A stretch of DNA of 64,000 bases, from the NCBI RefSeq assembly GCF_002097715.1, contig NZ_CP020737.1, positions 3,286,001-3,350,000 on the forward strand, written 5' to 3'. Under the pieces are notes generated by a model, which searched no databases, was not told the origin of the DNA, and was given only the letters and a program-made list of their open reading frames with translations. The position numbers and the translations under genes are program-made. Position 1 is the first letter of the stretch. Every line of letters starts with the position of its first letter. Shown here one piece after another: positions 47,669 to 57,550 of the stretch. Source of the stretch: Burkholderia ubonensis subsp. mesacidophila. GTDB lineage: Bacteria > Pseudomonadota > Gammaproteobacteria > Burkholderiales > Burkholderiaceae.

Positions 47669-48667
47669 CTACTCCGCGCGCGCGTCCCGCCGCAACAGGC
47701 CGCTGACCGCGTCGCGCGGCGCGACGCCGTCGAACAGCACGCCGCACACGGCTTCGGTGATCGGCACCTCGATCGCATGCTCGCGCGCGATCGCAAGCAC
47801 CGCCTGCGCGCAGCGCACGCCTTCAGCAACGTGGCCGAGCGCGGCGAGGATGTCGTTCAGCGAACGGCCGGCAGCCAGCTGCAGGCCGACCGTGCGGTTG
47901 CGCGACAGATCGCCCGTCGCGGTGAGGATCAGGTCGCCGAGGCCCGCGAGGCCGGTGAAGGTTTCCGCGCGGCCGCCGAGTGCGACGCCGAGCCGCGACA
48001 TTTCCGCGAGGCCGCGCGTGATCAGCGCGGCGCGCGCGTTCAGGCCGAGGCCGAGGCCGTCGGCGATGCCGGTCGCGATCGCCAGCACGTTCTTCACCGC
48101 GCCGCCGACCTCGACGCCGACCACGTCGTCGCCGGTATAGATCCGCATCGCGCCGTGATGGAACGCCGCGAGCGTGCGGTCGCGGCAGGCGGCCGACGTG
48201 CTCGCGATCGTCAGCGCGACCGGCAGCCCCTGGCCGACCTCGCGCGCGAAGCTTGGGCCCGACAGCACGCCGTTGCTGCGCTGTTCCGGCAGCTCGGCGG
48301 CGATCACCTGATGCGGCAGCAGATGCGTGTCCGCCTCGAAGCCCTTGCAAACCCAGATCACGTGCGCGGGCACGCAGCCCGCGTCGCGCATCGCGCGGCA
48401 CAGCGCGCGCAGGCCGGCGACGGGCGCGCCGATCACGCACAGCGCGTCGTCCGCGGCGCCGTGCGCGAGCGCCGCGGCGAAATCCGCGTCGTAGCGCAGC
48501 GCATCGGGCAGCGCAATGCCGTCGAGATAGCGGGAATTCTCGTGCCGGGCCTGCAGCCCGGCGATGAGCGCGGCGTCGCGCGCCCACAGAAGCGTGTCGT
48601 GCCGCGCGGCCAGATGGCCCGCGAGCGCGGTGCCCCAGGCACCGGCGCCGAGAACGGCTACTTTCAT
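47669..48667 (-). CDS. gpsA: Glycerol-3-phosphate dehydrogenase (NAD(P)+)
   Basis: A 332-residue dehydrogenase supplying sn-glycerol-3-phosphate for phospholipids. The Rossmann motif is [18 protein letters not shown], followed by [30 protein letters not shown]. The catalytic C-terminal domain shows [21 protein letters not shown] with Lys, and [30 protein letters not shown] at 48667 is chosen; ATG 48676 adds three residues. It sits 26 bp after secB on the same strand, in the secB-grxC-rhodanese cluster. Confidence 0.95.
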   Translation of the reverse strand: MKVAVLGAGAWGTALAGHLAARHDTLLWARDAALIAGLQARHENSRYLDGIALPDALRYDADFAAALAHGAADDALCVIGAPVAGLRALCRAMRDAGCVPAHVIWVCKGFEADTHLLPHQVIAAELPEQRSNGVLSGPSFAREVGQGLPVALTIASTSAACRDRTLAAFHHGAMRIYTGDDVVGVEVGGAVKNVLAIATGIADGLGLGLNARAALITRGLAEMSRLGVALGGRAETFTGLAGLGDLILTATGDLSRNRTVGLQLAAGRSLNDILAALGHVAEGVRCAQAVLAIAREHAIEVPITEAVCGVLFDGVAPRDAVSGLLRRDARAE

Positions 48668-48693
48668 ACCCAGCACCGGTCCTTGCTCGTCCC

Positions 48694-49176
48694 TCAGTTC
48701 AGCGTCGAGCCGTTCGGCGCGCCGGCCGCACCAGCCTGTTGCTGCTGGAGCTGCGCGAGACGCTGCTCGTACAGCGCCTGGAAGTTGATCTCGGCGAGGT
48801 GGATCGGCGGGAAGCCCGCACGCGTGATCGCGTCGGCGATGTTCGAGCGCAGGTACGGGAACAGGATCGTCGGGCAGGCGATGCCGACGAGCGGGTCGAG
48901 CTGTTCGTCAGGAATGTTGCGAATGTCGAAAATGCCGGCCTGCTTCGCCTCGATCAGGAACGCGACCTTGTCCTTCACCTTCGCGGTCACGGTGCCCGAC
49001 ACGACGACTTCGAACACGCTTTCGGCGAGACGCTCGGCCTTCACGTCGACTTCGACTTCAACCGACGGCATGTCCTGCTCGAGGAAGATCGCCGGCGAAT
49101 TCGGCTGCTCGAGCGACATATCCTTCAGGTAGACGCGCTGGATGTTGAAGAACGGTTGGTTTTCGACGTCGGACAT
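48694..49176 (-). CDS. secB: SecB protein-export chaperone
   Basis: A 160-residue tetrameric chaperone that keeps precursors unfolded for SecA. It begins [21 protein letters not shown] and has [18 protein letters not shown] core ([13 protein letters not shown]), then [20 protein letters not shown] and [16 protein letters not shown], diagnostic of SecB. Part of the minus-strand cluster rhodanese-grxC-secB-gpsA. AGGGAAACAAC precedes ATG 49176. Confidence 0.97.
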   Translation of the reverse strand: MSDVENQPFFNIQRVYLKDMSLEQPNSPAIFLEQDMPSVEVEVDVKAERLAESVFEVVVSGTVTAKVKDKVAFLIEAKQAGIFDIRNIPDEQLDPLVGIACPTILFPYLRSNIADAITRAGFPPIHLAEINFQALYEQRLAQLQQQQAGAAGAPNGSTLN

Positions 49177-49276
49177 GTTGTTTCCCTAAATGTGGTGACG
49201 AGGCGGCCGGCCTGCGCCGGCCGCCCCGGTTGATCCTGCGCGCGTGGCCGCGCGGCCGGCGGCCATTCTGCCCTAA

Positions 49277-49537
49277 TCAGGCGGCTTGCAGAAGCGGCAA
49301 GAGGCCGCCTGCGCGGTCGAGCTTCGACAGATCGTCGTAGCCGCCGACGTGCGTGTCGCCGATGTAGATCTGCGGCACCGTGCGGCGGCCGGTGCGCGAC
49401 ATCATTTCCTCGCGGCGCGCCGGCTCCTTGTCGATCAGCACCTTCTCGATCTGCTCGACGCCGCGCAGCTTCAGGAGCCGCTCGGCCTGGACGCAATACG
49501 GGCACACCTGGGTGCTGTACATGACCACTTTGTTCAC
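49277..49537 (-). CDS. grxC: Glutaredoxin 3
   Basis: An 86-residue glutaredoxin with redox site CPYC (Cys12, Cys15) and the TVPQIYIGDTHVGGYDDL glutathione-binding region. It reduces disulfides with glutathione; the gsh genes lie further along the window. GTG 49537 is taken as start, with GGAG 7 nt upstream; the longer open frame toward 49675 is a rhodanese shadow. The start overlaps the end of the rhodanese gene by 4 bp, implying translational coupling. Confidence 0.94.
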   Translation of the reverse strand: MNKVVMYSTQVCPYCVQAERLLKLRGVEQIEKVLIDKEPARREEMMSRTGRRTVPQIYIGDTHVGGYDDLSKLDRAGGLLPLLQAA

Positions 49538-49956
49538 TTCGCCACTCCTTGTTTGACGACCGGCATCCCGGCCTGCTGCCAGGCGGCGACGCCGCCTTCG
49601 AGCACGTGCACCTCGGCATAGCCCGCCGCCTCGACCGCGCGCGCCGCCTTCTGCGACTGCTGGCCGTTCTGGCACACGAGCAGCACCGGGGTGCTCTTGT
49701 TCTTCGCGACCTGCGCGATCTTCGCGCCGATCTCGCCGGCCTCGACCTGGCGCGCCGACGGCAGGTGGCCGGCGGCGAACTCGGACGCCGGACGCACGTC
49801 GATCACGACCGCGTTGCGACGATTGATGAGCTGGGTCGCCTCGGCGGCCGACAGGCCGCCGCGGCCGCGTCGCAGCGCGGGAAACGCAAGCAGGCCGCCG
49901 GATACCAGCAGGATCGCGATCAGGGCCAGGTTCGTGTAATCGGTAAAGAAACTCAC
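49534..49956 (-). CDS. Membrane-anchored rhodanese-like protein
   Basis: A 140-residue protein with one N-terminal span (LALIAILLVSGGLLAFPAL) and a rhodanese domain: INRRNAVVIDVRPASEFAAGHL, then the active loop VLLVCQNGQQSQKAA with the catalytic cysteine. GTG 49956 is proposed, because the hydrophobic start aligns with it; the longer open frame to 50994 runs through the divergent gpmA and is not coding. It is divergent from gpmA and coupled to grxC. It may carry sulfur or persulfide at the membrane, which is an inference. Confidence 0.88.
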   Translation of the reverse strand: MSFFTDYTNLALIAILLVSGGLLAFPALRRGRGGLSAAEATQLINRRNAVVIDVRPASEFAAGHLPSARQVEAGEIGAKIAQVAKNKSTPVLLVCQNGQQSQKAARAVEAAGYAEVHVLEGGVAAWQQAGMPVVKQGVAK

Positions 49957-50091
49957 GGAATTCCGCCGGAAAGAGAGAAATCGGAAAAGGACAATCCGGC
50001 CATTATAAAATAACCGTCTTGCGCGATGGCGGGCCCGTCCCGGGCGCCGTGCGGCGCGCACCGCTTCCTTCACTACCGACCGCAAGCATCT

Positions 50092-50838
50092 ATGTACAAG
50101 CTCGTCCTCATCCGCCACGGCGAATCGACGTGGAACAAGGAAAACCGCTTCACCGGCTGGGTCGACGTCGACCTGACCGAGCAAGGCTGCAACGAGGCCT
50201 ACCAGGCCGGCGAACTGCTCAAGGAAGCCGGCTACACGTTCGACATCGCGTACACGTCCGTGCTCAAGCGCGCGATCCGCACGCTGTGGCACGTGCAGGA
50301 CCGCATGGACCTGATGTACCTGCCCGTCGTGCATTCGTGGCGCCTCAACGAGCGCCATTACGGCGCGCTGTCGGGCCTGAACAAGGCGGAAACGGCCGCG
50401 AAGTTCGGCGACGAGCAGGTGCTCGTCTGGCGCCGCAGCTACGACACGCCGCCGCCCGCGCTGGAGCCGACCGACGAGCGCGCGCCGTTCGCCGACCCGC
50501 GCTACGCACGGGTGCCGCGCGAGCAGCTGCCACTCACGGAATGCCTGAAGGACACGGTCGCGCGCGTGCTGCCGCTGTGGAACGAGTCGATCGCGCCGGC
50601 CATCAAGGGCGGCAAGCAGGTGCTGATCGCCGCGCACGGCAACTCGCTGCGCGCGCTGATCAAGTATCTCGACGGCATCTCGGACAGCGACATCGTCGGC
50701 CTGAACATCCCGAACGGCGTGCCGCTCGTCTATGAACTCGACGAGAACCTGAAGCCGGTCAAGAGCTACTACCTGGGCGACCAGGACGCGATCGCGAAGG
50801 CGCAGGCCGCCGTCGCGAAGCAGGGCAAGGCGGGCTGA
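50092..50838 (+). CDS. gpmA: 2,3-bisphosphoglycerate-dependent phosphoglycerate mutase
   Basis: A 248-residue glycolytic enzyme interconverting 3- and 2-phosphoglycerate. The catalytic phosphohistidine motif [18 protein letters not shown] starts the protein, and the second half has [18 protein letters not shown] with the second histidine. Length and start match the family. ATG 50092 is used; an in-frame ATG at 50026 adds unconserved residues. It is a single gene between the rhodanese gene (divergent) and ctpA. Confidence 0.96.
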   Translation: MYKLVLIRHGESTWNKENRFTGWVDVDLTEQGCNEAYQAGELLKEAGYTFDIAYTSVLKRAIRTLWHVQDRMDLMYLPVVHSWRLNERHYGALSGLNKAETAAKFGDEQVLVWRRSYDTPPPALEPTDERAPFADPRYARVPREQLPLTECLKDTVARVLPLWNESIAPAIKGGKQVLIAAHGNSLRALIKYLDGISDSDIVGLNIPNGVPLVYELDENLKPVKSYYLGDQDAIAKAQAAVAKQGKAG

Positions 50839-51020
50839 TCCCGCCCCGCCGTGCCGGCCCCGCGCCGGCGCGGCGGGCGTCCGCCCGGACCCGCGAACCT
50901 CTTCGCCCGGGCGCGGTCGAACCGGTTTCGGTCCATTCCACTGCCCCGCCGGACGAACAGTTATACTAGTCCGCTCAATCCCCGCTACCGCCACGCGCTT
51001 CCCGACCGCACCAGATCTCT

Positions 51021-52568
51021 ATGCGTATGAAATTGAAGAACATCGGCCTGATTGCCGCGGGCCTTGCCACGGGCGTGTTCGCCACGCTGCAAATCTCCGC
51101 GTCGGCCGAGCAGACCGTCACGGCGCCGCTTCCGCTCGACCAGCTTCGCCTGTTCGCCGAGGTGTTCGGCCAGATCAAGCGCGAGTACGTCGAGCCGGTC
51201 GACGACAAGAAGCTGCTGACGGCGGCGATCAAGGGCATGGTGTCGAGCCTCGACCCGCACTCGTCGTTCCTCGACAAGACCGACTACGAAGAGCTGCAGG
51301 AGCAGACGAAGGGCCGCTTCGCGGGTCTCGGCATCGAGATCTCGCAGGAAGACGGCCTCGTCAAGGTGATCTCCCCGATCGAGGACACCCCGGCGTTTCG
51401 CGCCGGCATCCGTCCGGGCGACCTGATCACCCGCATCAACGACAAGCCGGTGCGCGGCATGACGCTCGACAAGGCGGTCAAGCAGATGCGCGGCGAGCCG
51501 GGCACCAAGGTCACGCTGACGATCTTCCGCAAGAGCGATGACCGCACGTTCCCGATCACGGTCACGCGCGCGGTGATCCGCGTGCAGAGCGTGAAGCTGA
51601 AGATGCTCGACCCGGGCTACGCGTACATCCGCATCACGAGCTTCCAGGAACGCACGACGCCCGATCTCGCGGCGAAGCTGCAGGACATCGCGCGCCAGCA
51701 GCCGAACGTGAAGGGCCTGATCCTCGATCTGCGCAACAACGGCGGCGGCCTGCTGCAGAGCGCGGTCGGCGTCGCGGGCGCGTTCCTGCCGCCGGATTCC
51801 GTCGTCGTGTCGACCAACGGCCAGATCCCCGATTCGAAGCAGGTCTACCGCGACACCTACGACAATTACCGCCTGCCGTCGTTCGACGGCGATCCGCTGA
51901 AGGGCCTGTCGCCGGTCTTCAAGACCGTGCCGATCATCGTGCTGACGAATGCGTATTCGGCCTCCGCGTCGGAAATCGTCGCGGGCGCGCTGCAGGATTC
52001 GAAGCGCGCGACCATCATGGGCAAGACGACGTTCGGCAAGGGCTCGGTGCAGACGGTCCGTCCGATGACGGCCGACACCGCGCTGCGCCTGACGACCGCC
52101 TACTACTACACGCCGAGCGGCCGTTCGATCCAGAACAAGGGCATCACGCCGGACGTGCCGGTCGACCAGTACGCGGACGGCGATCCGGACGACGTGCTCG
52201 TGACGCGCGAGGTCGACTACACGAACCACCTCGCGAACACGCAGGATCCGAACGAGAAGAAGGAGCAGGAAGAACGCGAGCAGCGCCGGATGGACCAGCT
52301 CCGCATTCTCGAGGAGCAGAACGACAAGAAGACGCCGGAGCAGCGCCAGAAGGACCGCGATCGCAAGCCGATCGAGTTCGGCAGCACGGAAGACTTCATG
52401 ATGCAGCAGGCGCTCGCGAAGCTCGAAGGCAAGCCGGTGCAGGCCTCGAAGTCGCTGCTCGCCGAGAGCACGCAGGCCCCGGCCGGCAAGTCGGCCGCGA
52501 AGCCGGCGCCGAAGGCGTCCGCCGCCAAGCCGGCGTCCGCGCCGAAGCCCGCGTCGGCGCCGCAATAA
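51021..52568 (+). CDS. ctpA: S41 family C-terminal processing peptidase (CtpA/Prc)
   Basis: A 515-residue periplasmic serine protease. An N-terminal membrane anchor or signal (LKNIGLIAAGLATGVFATLQ), then a PDZ domain (about 90-180, FAGLGIEISQEDGLVKVISPIED), then the S41 core with catalytic Ser in NAYSASASEIVAGAL and Lys in GKTTFGKGSVQT. The last 90 residues are low-complexity Lys/Ala/Pro. It trims C-termini of envelope proteins. A strong intrinsic terminator follows. A -10-like TATACT (50962-50967) may be its promoter. Confidence 0.93.
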   Translation: MRMKLKNIGLIAAGLATGVFATLQISASAEQTVTAPLPLDQLRLFAEVFGQIKREYVEPVDDKKLLTAAIKGMVSSLDPHSSFLDKTDYEELQEQTKGRFAGLGIEISQEDGLVKVISPIEDTPAFRAGIRPGDLITRINDKPVRGMTLDKAVKQMRGEPGTKVTLTIFRKSDDRTFPITVTRAVIRVQSVKLKMLDPGYAYIRITSFQERTTPDLAAKLQDIARQQPNVKGLILDLRNNGGGLLQSAVGVAGAFLPPDSVVVSTNGQIPDSKQVYRDTYDNYRLPSFDGDPLKGLSPVFKTVPIIVLTNAYSASASEIVAGALQDSKRATIMGKTTFGKGSVQTVRPMTADTALRLTTAYYYTPSGRSIQNKGITPDVPVDQYADGDPDDVLVTREVDYTNHLANTQDPNEKKEQEEREQRRMDQLRILEEQNDKKTPEQRQKDRDRKPIEFGSTEDFMMQQALAKLEGKPVQASKSLLAESTQAPAGKSAAKPAPKASAAKPASAPKPASAPQ

Positions 52569-52586
52569 GCGCCGGGCGGCACCCGA

Positions 52587-52621
52587 CGGGCCATCGCGGC
52601 AACCCCGCGATGGCCCGTTTT
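52587..52621 (+). terminator. Intrinsic terminator of ctpA
   Basis: CGGGCCATCGCGG (52587-52599) pairs with CCGCGATGGCCCG (52605-52617), with a 5-nt loop, followed by TTTTGTTT. Confidence 0.93.
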
Positions 52622-52745
52622 GTTTGGGTGCGCCGCCGCGCACAGATCGATGCCGCCCCGACCGGCACAGCACGTTCGGCCGCCCGCCACCCGTGCGGGC
52701 AGGCTCTAGAATAAGCAGGTCCGCCCCGCGCCCCGCCCTCCGCTC

Positions 52746-53498
52746 ATGAACGACGATCAACTTCTCCGCTACTCCCGCCACATCCTCGTCGACGAAATCG
52801 GCATCGAGGCGCAGCAGCGCTTTCTCGACGCGCACGCGATCGTCGTCGGCGCGGGCGGGCTCGGCTCGCCCGCGGCGATGTACCTCGCGGCGTCCGGCGT
52901 CGGCACGATCACGCTCGTCGACGCGGACACGGTCGATCTCACGAACCTGCAGCGGCAGATCCTGCACGCGACCGCATCGGTCGGCCGCCGGAAGGTGGAA
53001 TCGGGGCGCGACACGCTCGCGCAGCTCAACCCCGACGTGACCGTGCACGCGGTCGCCGAGCGCGTCGACGGCGCGTGGCTCGACGCGCACGTGCCGCAGG
53101 CGAGCGTCGTGCTCGACTGCACCGACAACTTCGCGACCCGCCACGCGATCAACCGCGCGTGCGTCGCGCACCGCGTGCCGCTCGTGTCGGGCGCGGCGCT
53201 GCGCTTCGACGGCCAGATCAGCACGTTCGACTTCCGGCGCGCGGATGCGCCCTGCTACGCGTGCGTGTTTCCGGAGGACCAGCCGTTCGAGGAAGTCGCG
53301 TGCGCGACGATGGGCGTGTTCGCGCCGACGGTCGGGATCATCGGCGCGATGCAGGCCGCCGAGGCGCTGCGCGTGATCGGCGGCATCGGCGCGACGCTGA
53401 ACGGCCGGCTGATGATGCTCGATGCGCTGCGGATGGAATGGACGACGATGAAGATCGCGCGCCAGGCGGACTGCCCGGTGTGCGGCGGGCGGCACTGA
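52746..53498 (+). CDS. moeB: HesA/MoeB/ThiF family adenylyltransferase
   Basis: A 250-residue E1-like enzyme that adenylates the C-terminus of small sulfur-carrier proteins. Nucleotide motif GAGGLGSPAAMYLAASGVG, then DADTVDLTNLQRQILH and DCTDNFATRHAINRAC; two CxxC pairs (CYAC near residue 170 and CPVC near 245) bind zinc. The cysteine in EEVACATMG is a candidate catalytic residue. MoeB and ThiF cannot be separated from sequence alone, and there are no moa or thi genes nearby. It converges with ptsI across 46 bp. Confidence 0.85.
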   Translation: MNDDQLLRYSRHILVDEIGIEAQQRFLDAHAIVVGAGGLGSPAAMYLAASGVGTITLVDADTVDLTNLQRQILHATASVGRRKVESGRDTLAQLNPDVTVHAVAERVDGAWLDAHVPQASVVLDCTDNFATRHAINRACVAHRVPLVSGAALRFDGQISTFDFRRADAPCYACVFPEDQPFEEVACATMGVFAPTVGIIGAMQAAEALRVIGGIGATLNGRLMMLDALRMEWTTMKIARQADCPVCGGRH

Positions 53499-53544
53499 CG
53501 CGCGGCCCACGCCCCGCGTGCGGGAACGTGGGCGCACACAGGCT

Positions 53545-55314
53545 CTAGGCCGCGTCCGCGTGCGGCTCGGCGGTCGACAGGCGCTGCAGCGCCGACTGCA
53601 CTTCCTCGGGCTCGAACGCCGCGAGCACGTCGGCCGTCGGCTTTTCGAGCGCCTTCAGGTGCGCGCGCAGGATCTCCTGCTTGACGACGAGCAGCTGGCT
53701 CGTTTGCATCGAGAACTCGGTGAGGCCCATGCCGAGCAGCAGGCGCGTGAGCGCCGGATCGCCCGCCATCTCCCCGCACACCGACACCGGCACCCCGGCG
53801 CGCTTCGCTTCGCGCAGCGTGTACGCGATCAGGTGCAGCACCGCCGGATGCAGAGGATCGTACAGATGCGCGACCGCGTTGTCCGCGCGATCGATCGCGA
53901 GCGTGTACTGGATCAGGTCGTTGGTGCCGATCGACAGGAAATCGACACGCTTCAGGAACAGCGGCAACGCGATCGCCGCCGCCGGAATCTCGATCATCGC
54001 GCCGATCTGCACGTTCGGATCGTAGGCAAGCCCCGCGTCGTCGAGCTGGCGCTTCGCCTCGCGGATCAGGTCGAGCGTCTGGTCGATCTCCTGCGCGTGC
54101 GCGAGCATCGGGATCAGGATCTTCACCTGCCCGAACGCGGACGCGCGCAGGATCGCGCGCAGCTGCGTGAGGAACATCTGCGGCTCGGACAAGCTCCAGC
54201 GGATCGCGCGCAGGCCGAGCGCCGGGTTCGGCGCGGTCTCGTAGCCTTCGTCGAGCGCTTCGAGCGGCTTGTCGGCGCCGACGTCGATCGTGCGGATCGT
54301 CACCGGCATGCCCTTCATCCATTCGACCGCGCGCTTGTACGCGGCGAACTGCTCCTCTTCCTCCGGCATCGCCTTCTGGTGCATGAACAGGAATTCGGAG
54401 CGGAACAGCCCGACGCCGACCGCGCCCGCCTCGACCGCCGCTTTCGCGTCGTCGGGCAGCTCGATGTTCGCGTACAGGTCGATCTTGGTGCCGCATAACG
54501 TTTGCGTCGGCGAGAACTTGAGACGCTGCAGCTTGCGTTGCTCCAGCGCCCTTTCGGACTGGCGGTACGAATATTCCTCGAGGACGATCGGCGCCGGATC
54601 GACGATCACGATGCCCTGGTCGCCGTCGACGATGATCAGGTCGTCCTGGCGGATCAGCGTGCTCGCGTGCTGCACGCCGACCGCGGCCGGAATGCCGAGG
54701 CTGCGCGCGACGATCGCCGTATGCGACGTGCGCCCGCCGAGATCGGTGACGAACGCCTGGAACGACTGGGTCTTGAACTGCATCATGTCGGCCGGCGCGA
54801 TGTCGTGCGCGACGACGATCATCTCTTCGGTGCCGGACTTCGCGGCGCCGTTGAACGCCTGCGCGGCGGACGGCGCGCCCGCGAGCGCCTTCAGCACGCG
54901 CTCGACCACCTGCTCGATGTCGGCCTTGCGTTCGCGCAGGTATTCGTCCTCGATGTCGTCGAAATGGCGCGTGAGCAGGTCGAGCTGCTCGGTCAGCGCC
55001 CATTCGACGTTGTAGCGGCGCGCGCGGATCAGGTCGATGGTTTCCTGCACGAGCATCGCGTCGCTCAGGATCATCGCGTGCACGTCGATGAATGCGCCCA
55101 CTTCGGTCGGGGTATCGTCGGTCAGGTCCGCGCGAAGCGCGTCGAGCTCGCGATGCACGGCCGCGAGCGCCGTACGGAAGCGCTCGACCTCGGCGTCGAT
55201 CTGATTCGCCTCGATCAGGTAATGGGCGACGTCGAGCGCCGCCGGCGCGATCAGATACGCACGACCGATCGCGATACCACGTGAGACGGGAATGCCATGC
55301 AGCGTGAACGACAC
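53545..55314 (-). CDS. ptsI: PTS Enzyme I (phosphoenolpyruvate-protein phosphotransferase)
   Basis: A 589-residue Enzyme I transferring phosphate from PEP to HPr. The phosphorylated histidine lies in GGRTSHTAIVARSLGIPA (His198); the PEP-binding barrel has LFRSEFLFMHQKAMP, DVGADKPLEAL and the closing GEMAGDPALTRLLLGMGL. Start at GTG 55314 is chosen, because AGGAGG precedes it by 5 nt. It is the last gene of EIIA-HPr-EI (56327 to 53545). It lacks EIIA and HPr domains, unlike the fusion at 14839. Confidence 0.95.
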   Translation of the reverse strand: MSFTLHGIPVSRGIAIGRAYLIAPAALDVAHYLIEANQIDAEVERFRTALAAVHRELDALRADLTDDTPTEVGAFIDVHAMILSDAMLVQETIDLIRARRYNVEWALTEQLDLLTRHFDDIEDEYLRERKADIEQVVERVLKALAGAPSAAQAFNGAAKSGTEEMIVVAHDIAPADMMQFKTQSFQAFVTDLGGRTSHTAIVARSLGIPAAVGVQHASTLIRQDDLIIVDGDQGIVIVDPAPIVLEEYSYRQSERALEQRKLQRLKFSPTQTLCGTKIDLYANIELPDDAKAAVEAGAVGVGLFRSEFLFMHQKAMPEEEEQFAAYKRAVEWMKGMPVTIRTIDVGADKPLEALDEGYETAPNPALGLRAIRWSLSEPQMFLTQLRAILRASAFGQVKILIPMLAHAQEIDQTLDLIREAKRQLDDAGLAYDPNVQIGAMIEIPAAAIALPLFLKRVDFLSIGTNDLIQYTLAIDRADNAVAHLYDPLHPAVLHLIAYTLREAKRAGVPVSVCGEMAGDPALTRLLLGMGLTEFSMQTSQLLVVKQEILRAHLKALEKPTADVLAAFEPEEVQSALQRLSTAEPHADAA

Positions 55315-55515
55315 GCGCACCTCCTCTTTACATGAACAGCCGCGGCGCACCGCTGCGATGCGCTTATGACCCCGATAGCGATTATAAATTCCGCACGTGG
55401 CAGCTGACTGCATGCAGCGCAGCATTGCGCGGATCGCATCAATCGTGCCCGCGAAAAAAATGCCGCGATAGGCGCGGCATTCTCACTGGAAACGGCAGCG
55501 ATTCTGTGCTGCGGG

Positions 55516-55785
55516 TCACTGCCCTTCGCCGAACTTGTCGGCGATCAGCTTGAGCAGCGCGTCCATCGCTTCCGTCTCGTCCGGCCCTTCGGTCTCGATC
55601 GTGACCGTGCTGCCGATGCCCGCCGCGAGCATCATCACGCCCATGATGCTTTTCGCGTTGATCTTGCGCCCGTTGCGCGTCATCCACACTTCCGACTGGA
55701 AATTGCCGGCCAGTTGCGTGAGCTTGGCCGATGCGCGCGCATGCAGCCCCAATTTATTGACGATAGTGGTTTCTTGTTGAAGCAT
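55516..55785 (-). CDS. ptsH: PTS phosphocarrier protein HPr
   Basis: An 89-residue HPr with the active histidine in LGLHARASAK (His15) and the regulatory serine in NAKSIMGVMML (Ser46). Ser46 is present, so HprK control is possible, although hprK is not in the window. It lies between the EIIA-Man gene and ptsI, 201 bp from ptsI. It is distinct from the HPr domain fused in the nag operon. Confidence 0.95.
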   Translation of the reverse strand: MLQQETTIVNKLGLHARASAKLTQLAGNFQSEVWMTRNGRKINAKSIMGVMMLAAGIGSTVTIETEGPDETEAMDALLKLIADKFGEGQ

Positions 55786-55856
55786 GGTTCTCGGTCGGTC
55801 GAGGCCGCCGGCGGCCTGCGCCGGCGAACGGGTCTAAAACGGGGAACGCAATCCGG

Positions 55857-56327
55857 TCACGTCGATCGGGTGCGCGGGCACGGCTCCGGCGGAATCGGCG
55901 CGCATGCGCCGCAGCCGACCTCGGACGGCGGCGGCGGCGTGCCCGCCGCGACTTCGTGGACGCCTTTCGCGCCGCCGGACAACGCCTTGTCGACGAGCTT
56001 GTCGAGCGGCATCGTGCGGTAGCAGACCGCGCGCACCAGCATCGGCAGGTTGACGCCCGCCAGCACCCGCACATTTGCGACCTTCGCGAGCTGGCCGGCG
56101 ATGTTCGCGGGCGTCGCGCCGTACATGTCGGTCAGCACGATCGCGCCGTTTTCTTCCCGGAGCCGCGCGAGCTCCGCATGCGCGAACGCCATCACCTGAA
56201 CGGGATCGCTGTCCGCCTGCACGTCGATGCAGCCGATGCGCGCGGGCACGCCGCCGTAGATGTGCGCGATGCAGTCCCGCAGCGCGGTCGCGAGCGGGGC
56301 GTGCGCGATGATCAGAATCCCTGCCAT
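55857..56327 (-). CDS. PTS EIIA component, mannose/fructose family
   Basis: A 156-residue EIIA of the Man family. The phosphorylated histidine is His9 or the like in ILIIAHAPLATALRD; other blocks are VLTDMYGATPANIA and AGVNLPMLVRAV. The C-terminus is a Pro/Cys-rich tail not found in classical ManX. No EIIB, EIIC or EIID is present, so this looks like a regulatory EIIA coupled to HPr/EI rather than a sugar importer, as in other beta-proteobacteria. It follows gshB on the same strand with a 230-bp gap. Confidence 0.88.
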   Translation of the reverse strand: MAGILIIAHAPLATALRDCIAHIYGGVPARIGCIDVQADSDPVQVMAFAHAELARLREENGAIVLTDMYGATPANIAGQLAKVANVRVLAGVNLPMLVRAVCYRTMPLDKLVDKALSGGAKGVHEVAAGTPPPPSEVGCGACAPIPPEPCPRTRST

Positions 56328-56557
56328 GTCAGCACCCGCCTGTCCGCCCCGAGCCGGGCAACGAGCAACGCGATTGAGAGGGTCGTTTCATGTTCAAGCC
56401 TTGCAACGAGTTCGGCCCGGCCGCCGGGCCTTCGGCGCGTCGCAACGCGGCGCCGGGCGAGCGGGCATTGTAGCAGGCCGGTCGGCCGATCCGGCCGAGC
56501 CATCCCGGCGGCGGGGGACCTGCGCGGCCGCCGCCGGCGTTGCGCGAAAAGGGCGGC

Positions 56558-57514
56558 TTACGCGGCCGCGCGCTCCAGCGCGTCGACGAACATCGCGGCG
56601 ACGTCGAAGCCCGTCTGCTCCATAATCTCGCGGAAGCACGTGGGGCTCGTGACGTTCACTTCGGTCAGCCAGTCGCCGATCGCGTCGAGCCCGACCAGCA
56701 GCAGCCCGCGCGCGGCCAGCACCGGACCGAGCGTTTCGGCAATCTCGCGGTCGCGCGCGGTGAGCGGCTGCGCGACGCCGAGCCCGCCCGCGGCGAGGTT
56801 GCCGCGCACTTCGTTGCCCTGCGGAATCCGCGCGAGCGAATACGGCACCGGCTCGCCGCCGATCAGCAGGATGCGCTTGTCGCCCTGCTTGATCTCGGGA
56901 ATGAACTTCTGCGCCATCACCGTGCGCGCGCCGTCGTGGCTCAGCATCTCGACGATCGAGCCGAGGTTCATGCCGTCCGCCTTCACGCGGAAGACGCCCA
57001 TCCCGCCCATCCCGTCGAGCGGCTTCAGGATCACGTCGCCGTGCTCGGCGTGGAACGCGCGCAGCCGCTGCGCATCCCGCGTGACGAGCGTCGGCGCGAC
57101 GAATTGCGGAAACTCGCCGATCGCGAGCTTCTCCGAGTGATCGCGGATCGACTGCGCCTTGTTGAATACGCGCGCGCCCGCGCGCTCGGCGAGTTCGAGC
57201 AGCCACGTCGACGTGACGTACTCCATGTCGAACGGCGGATCCTTGCGCATCAGCACCGCGCCGAACGACGCGATCCGTCGCGCTTCGACCGCCCCCGCCT
57301 CGTACCATGGCGCGCGATGCAGGTCGTCCAGGTCGCCGACGAACGTGATGCGCCGCACGTCGGCCTCGACGGCGGAACCCGTCCACGTGAGGTGGCGCGG
57401 CTCGCACGCATAGATCGCATGCCCGCGCCGCGCCGCCTCCGCCATCATCGCGTAGGTCGAATCCTTGTAGATCTTGAAGCGCTCGAGCGGGTCGGCGATA
57501 AAGAGAATGTCCAT
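56558..57514 (-). CDS. gshB: Glutathione synthetase
   Basis: A 318-residue ATP-grasp enzyme joining gamma-Glu-Cys and glycine. It starts MDILFIADPLERFKIYKDST, then the LMRKDPPFDMEYVTSTW, KPLDGMGGMGVFRVK and EVNVTSPTCFREI blocks (metal and ATP binding) of GshB. AGGA precedes ATG 57514. Coding regions for gshA (57551 on) and gshB are in tandem, gshA first in transcription, with 36 bp between them. Glutathione made here is used by MaiA and GrxC, both encoded in this window. Confidence 0.95.
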   Translation of the reverse strand: MDILFIADPLERFKIYKDSTYAMMAEAARRGHAIYACEPRHLTWTGSAVEADVRRITFVGDLDDLHRAPWYEAGAVEARRIASFGAVLMRKDPPFDMEYVTSTWLLELAERAGARVFNKAQSIRDHSEKLAIGEFPQFVAPTLVTRDAQRLRAFHAEHGDVILKPLDGMGGMGVFRVKADGMNLGSIVEMLSHDGARTVMAQKFIPEIKQGDKRILLIGGEPVPYSLARIPQGNEVRGNLAAGGLGVAQPLTARDREIAETLGPVLAARGLLLVGLDAIGDWLTEVNVTSPTCFREIMEQTGFDVAAMFVDALERAAA

Positions 57515-57550
57515 GCGGGTCCTGTCTTTGCGGTGCCGGCAGCGCGGCCG

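Noticed and set aside
53545..56327. Complete mannose-type sugar PTS
   Set aside because: Only EIIA, HPr and EI are present; no IIB, IIC or IID genes in the window.
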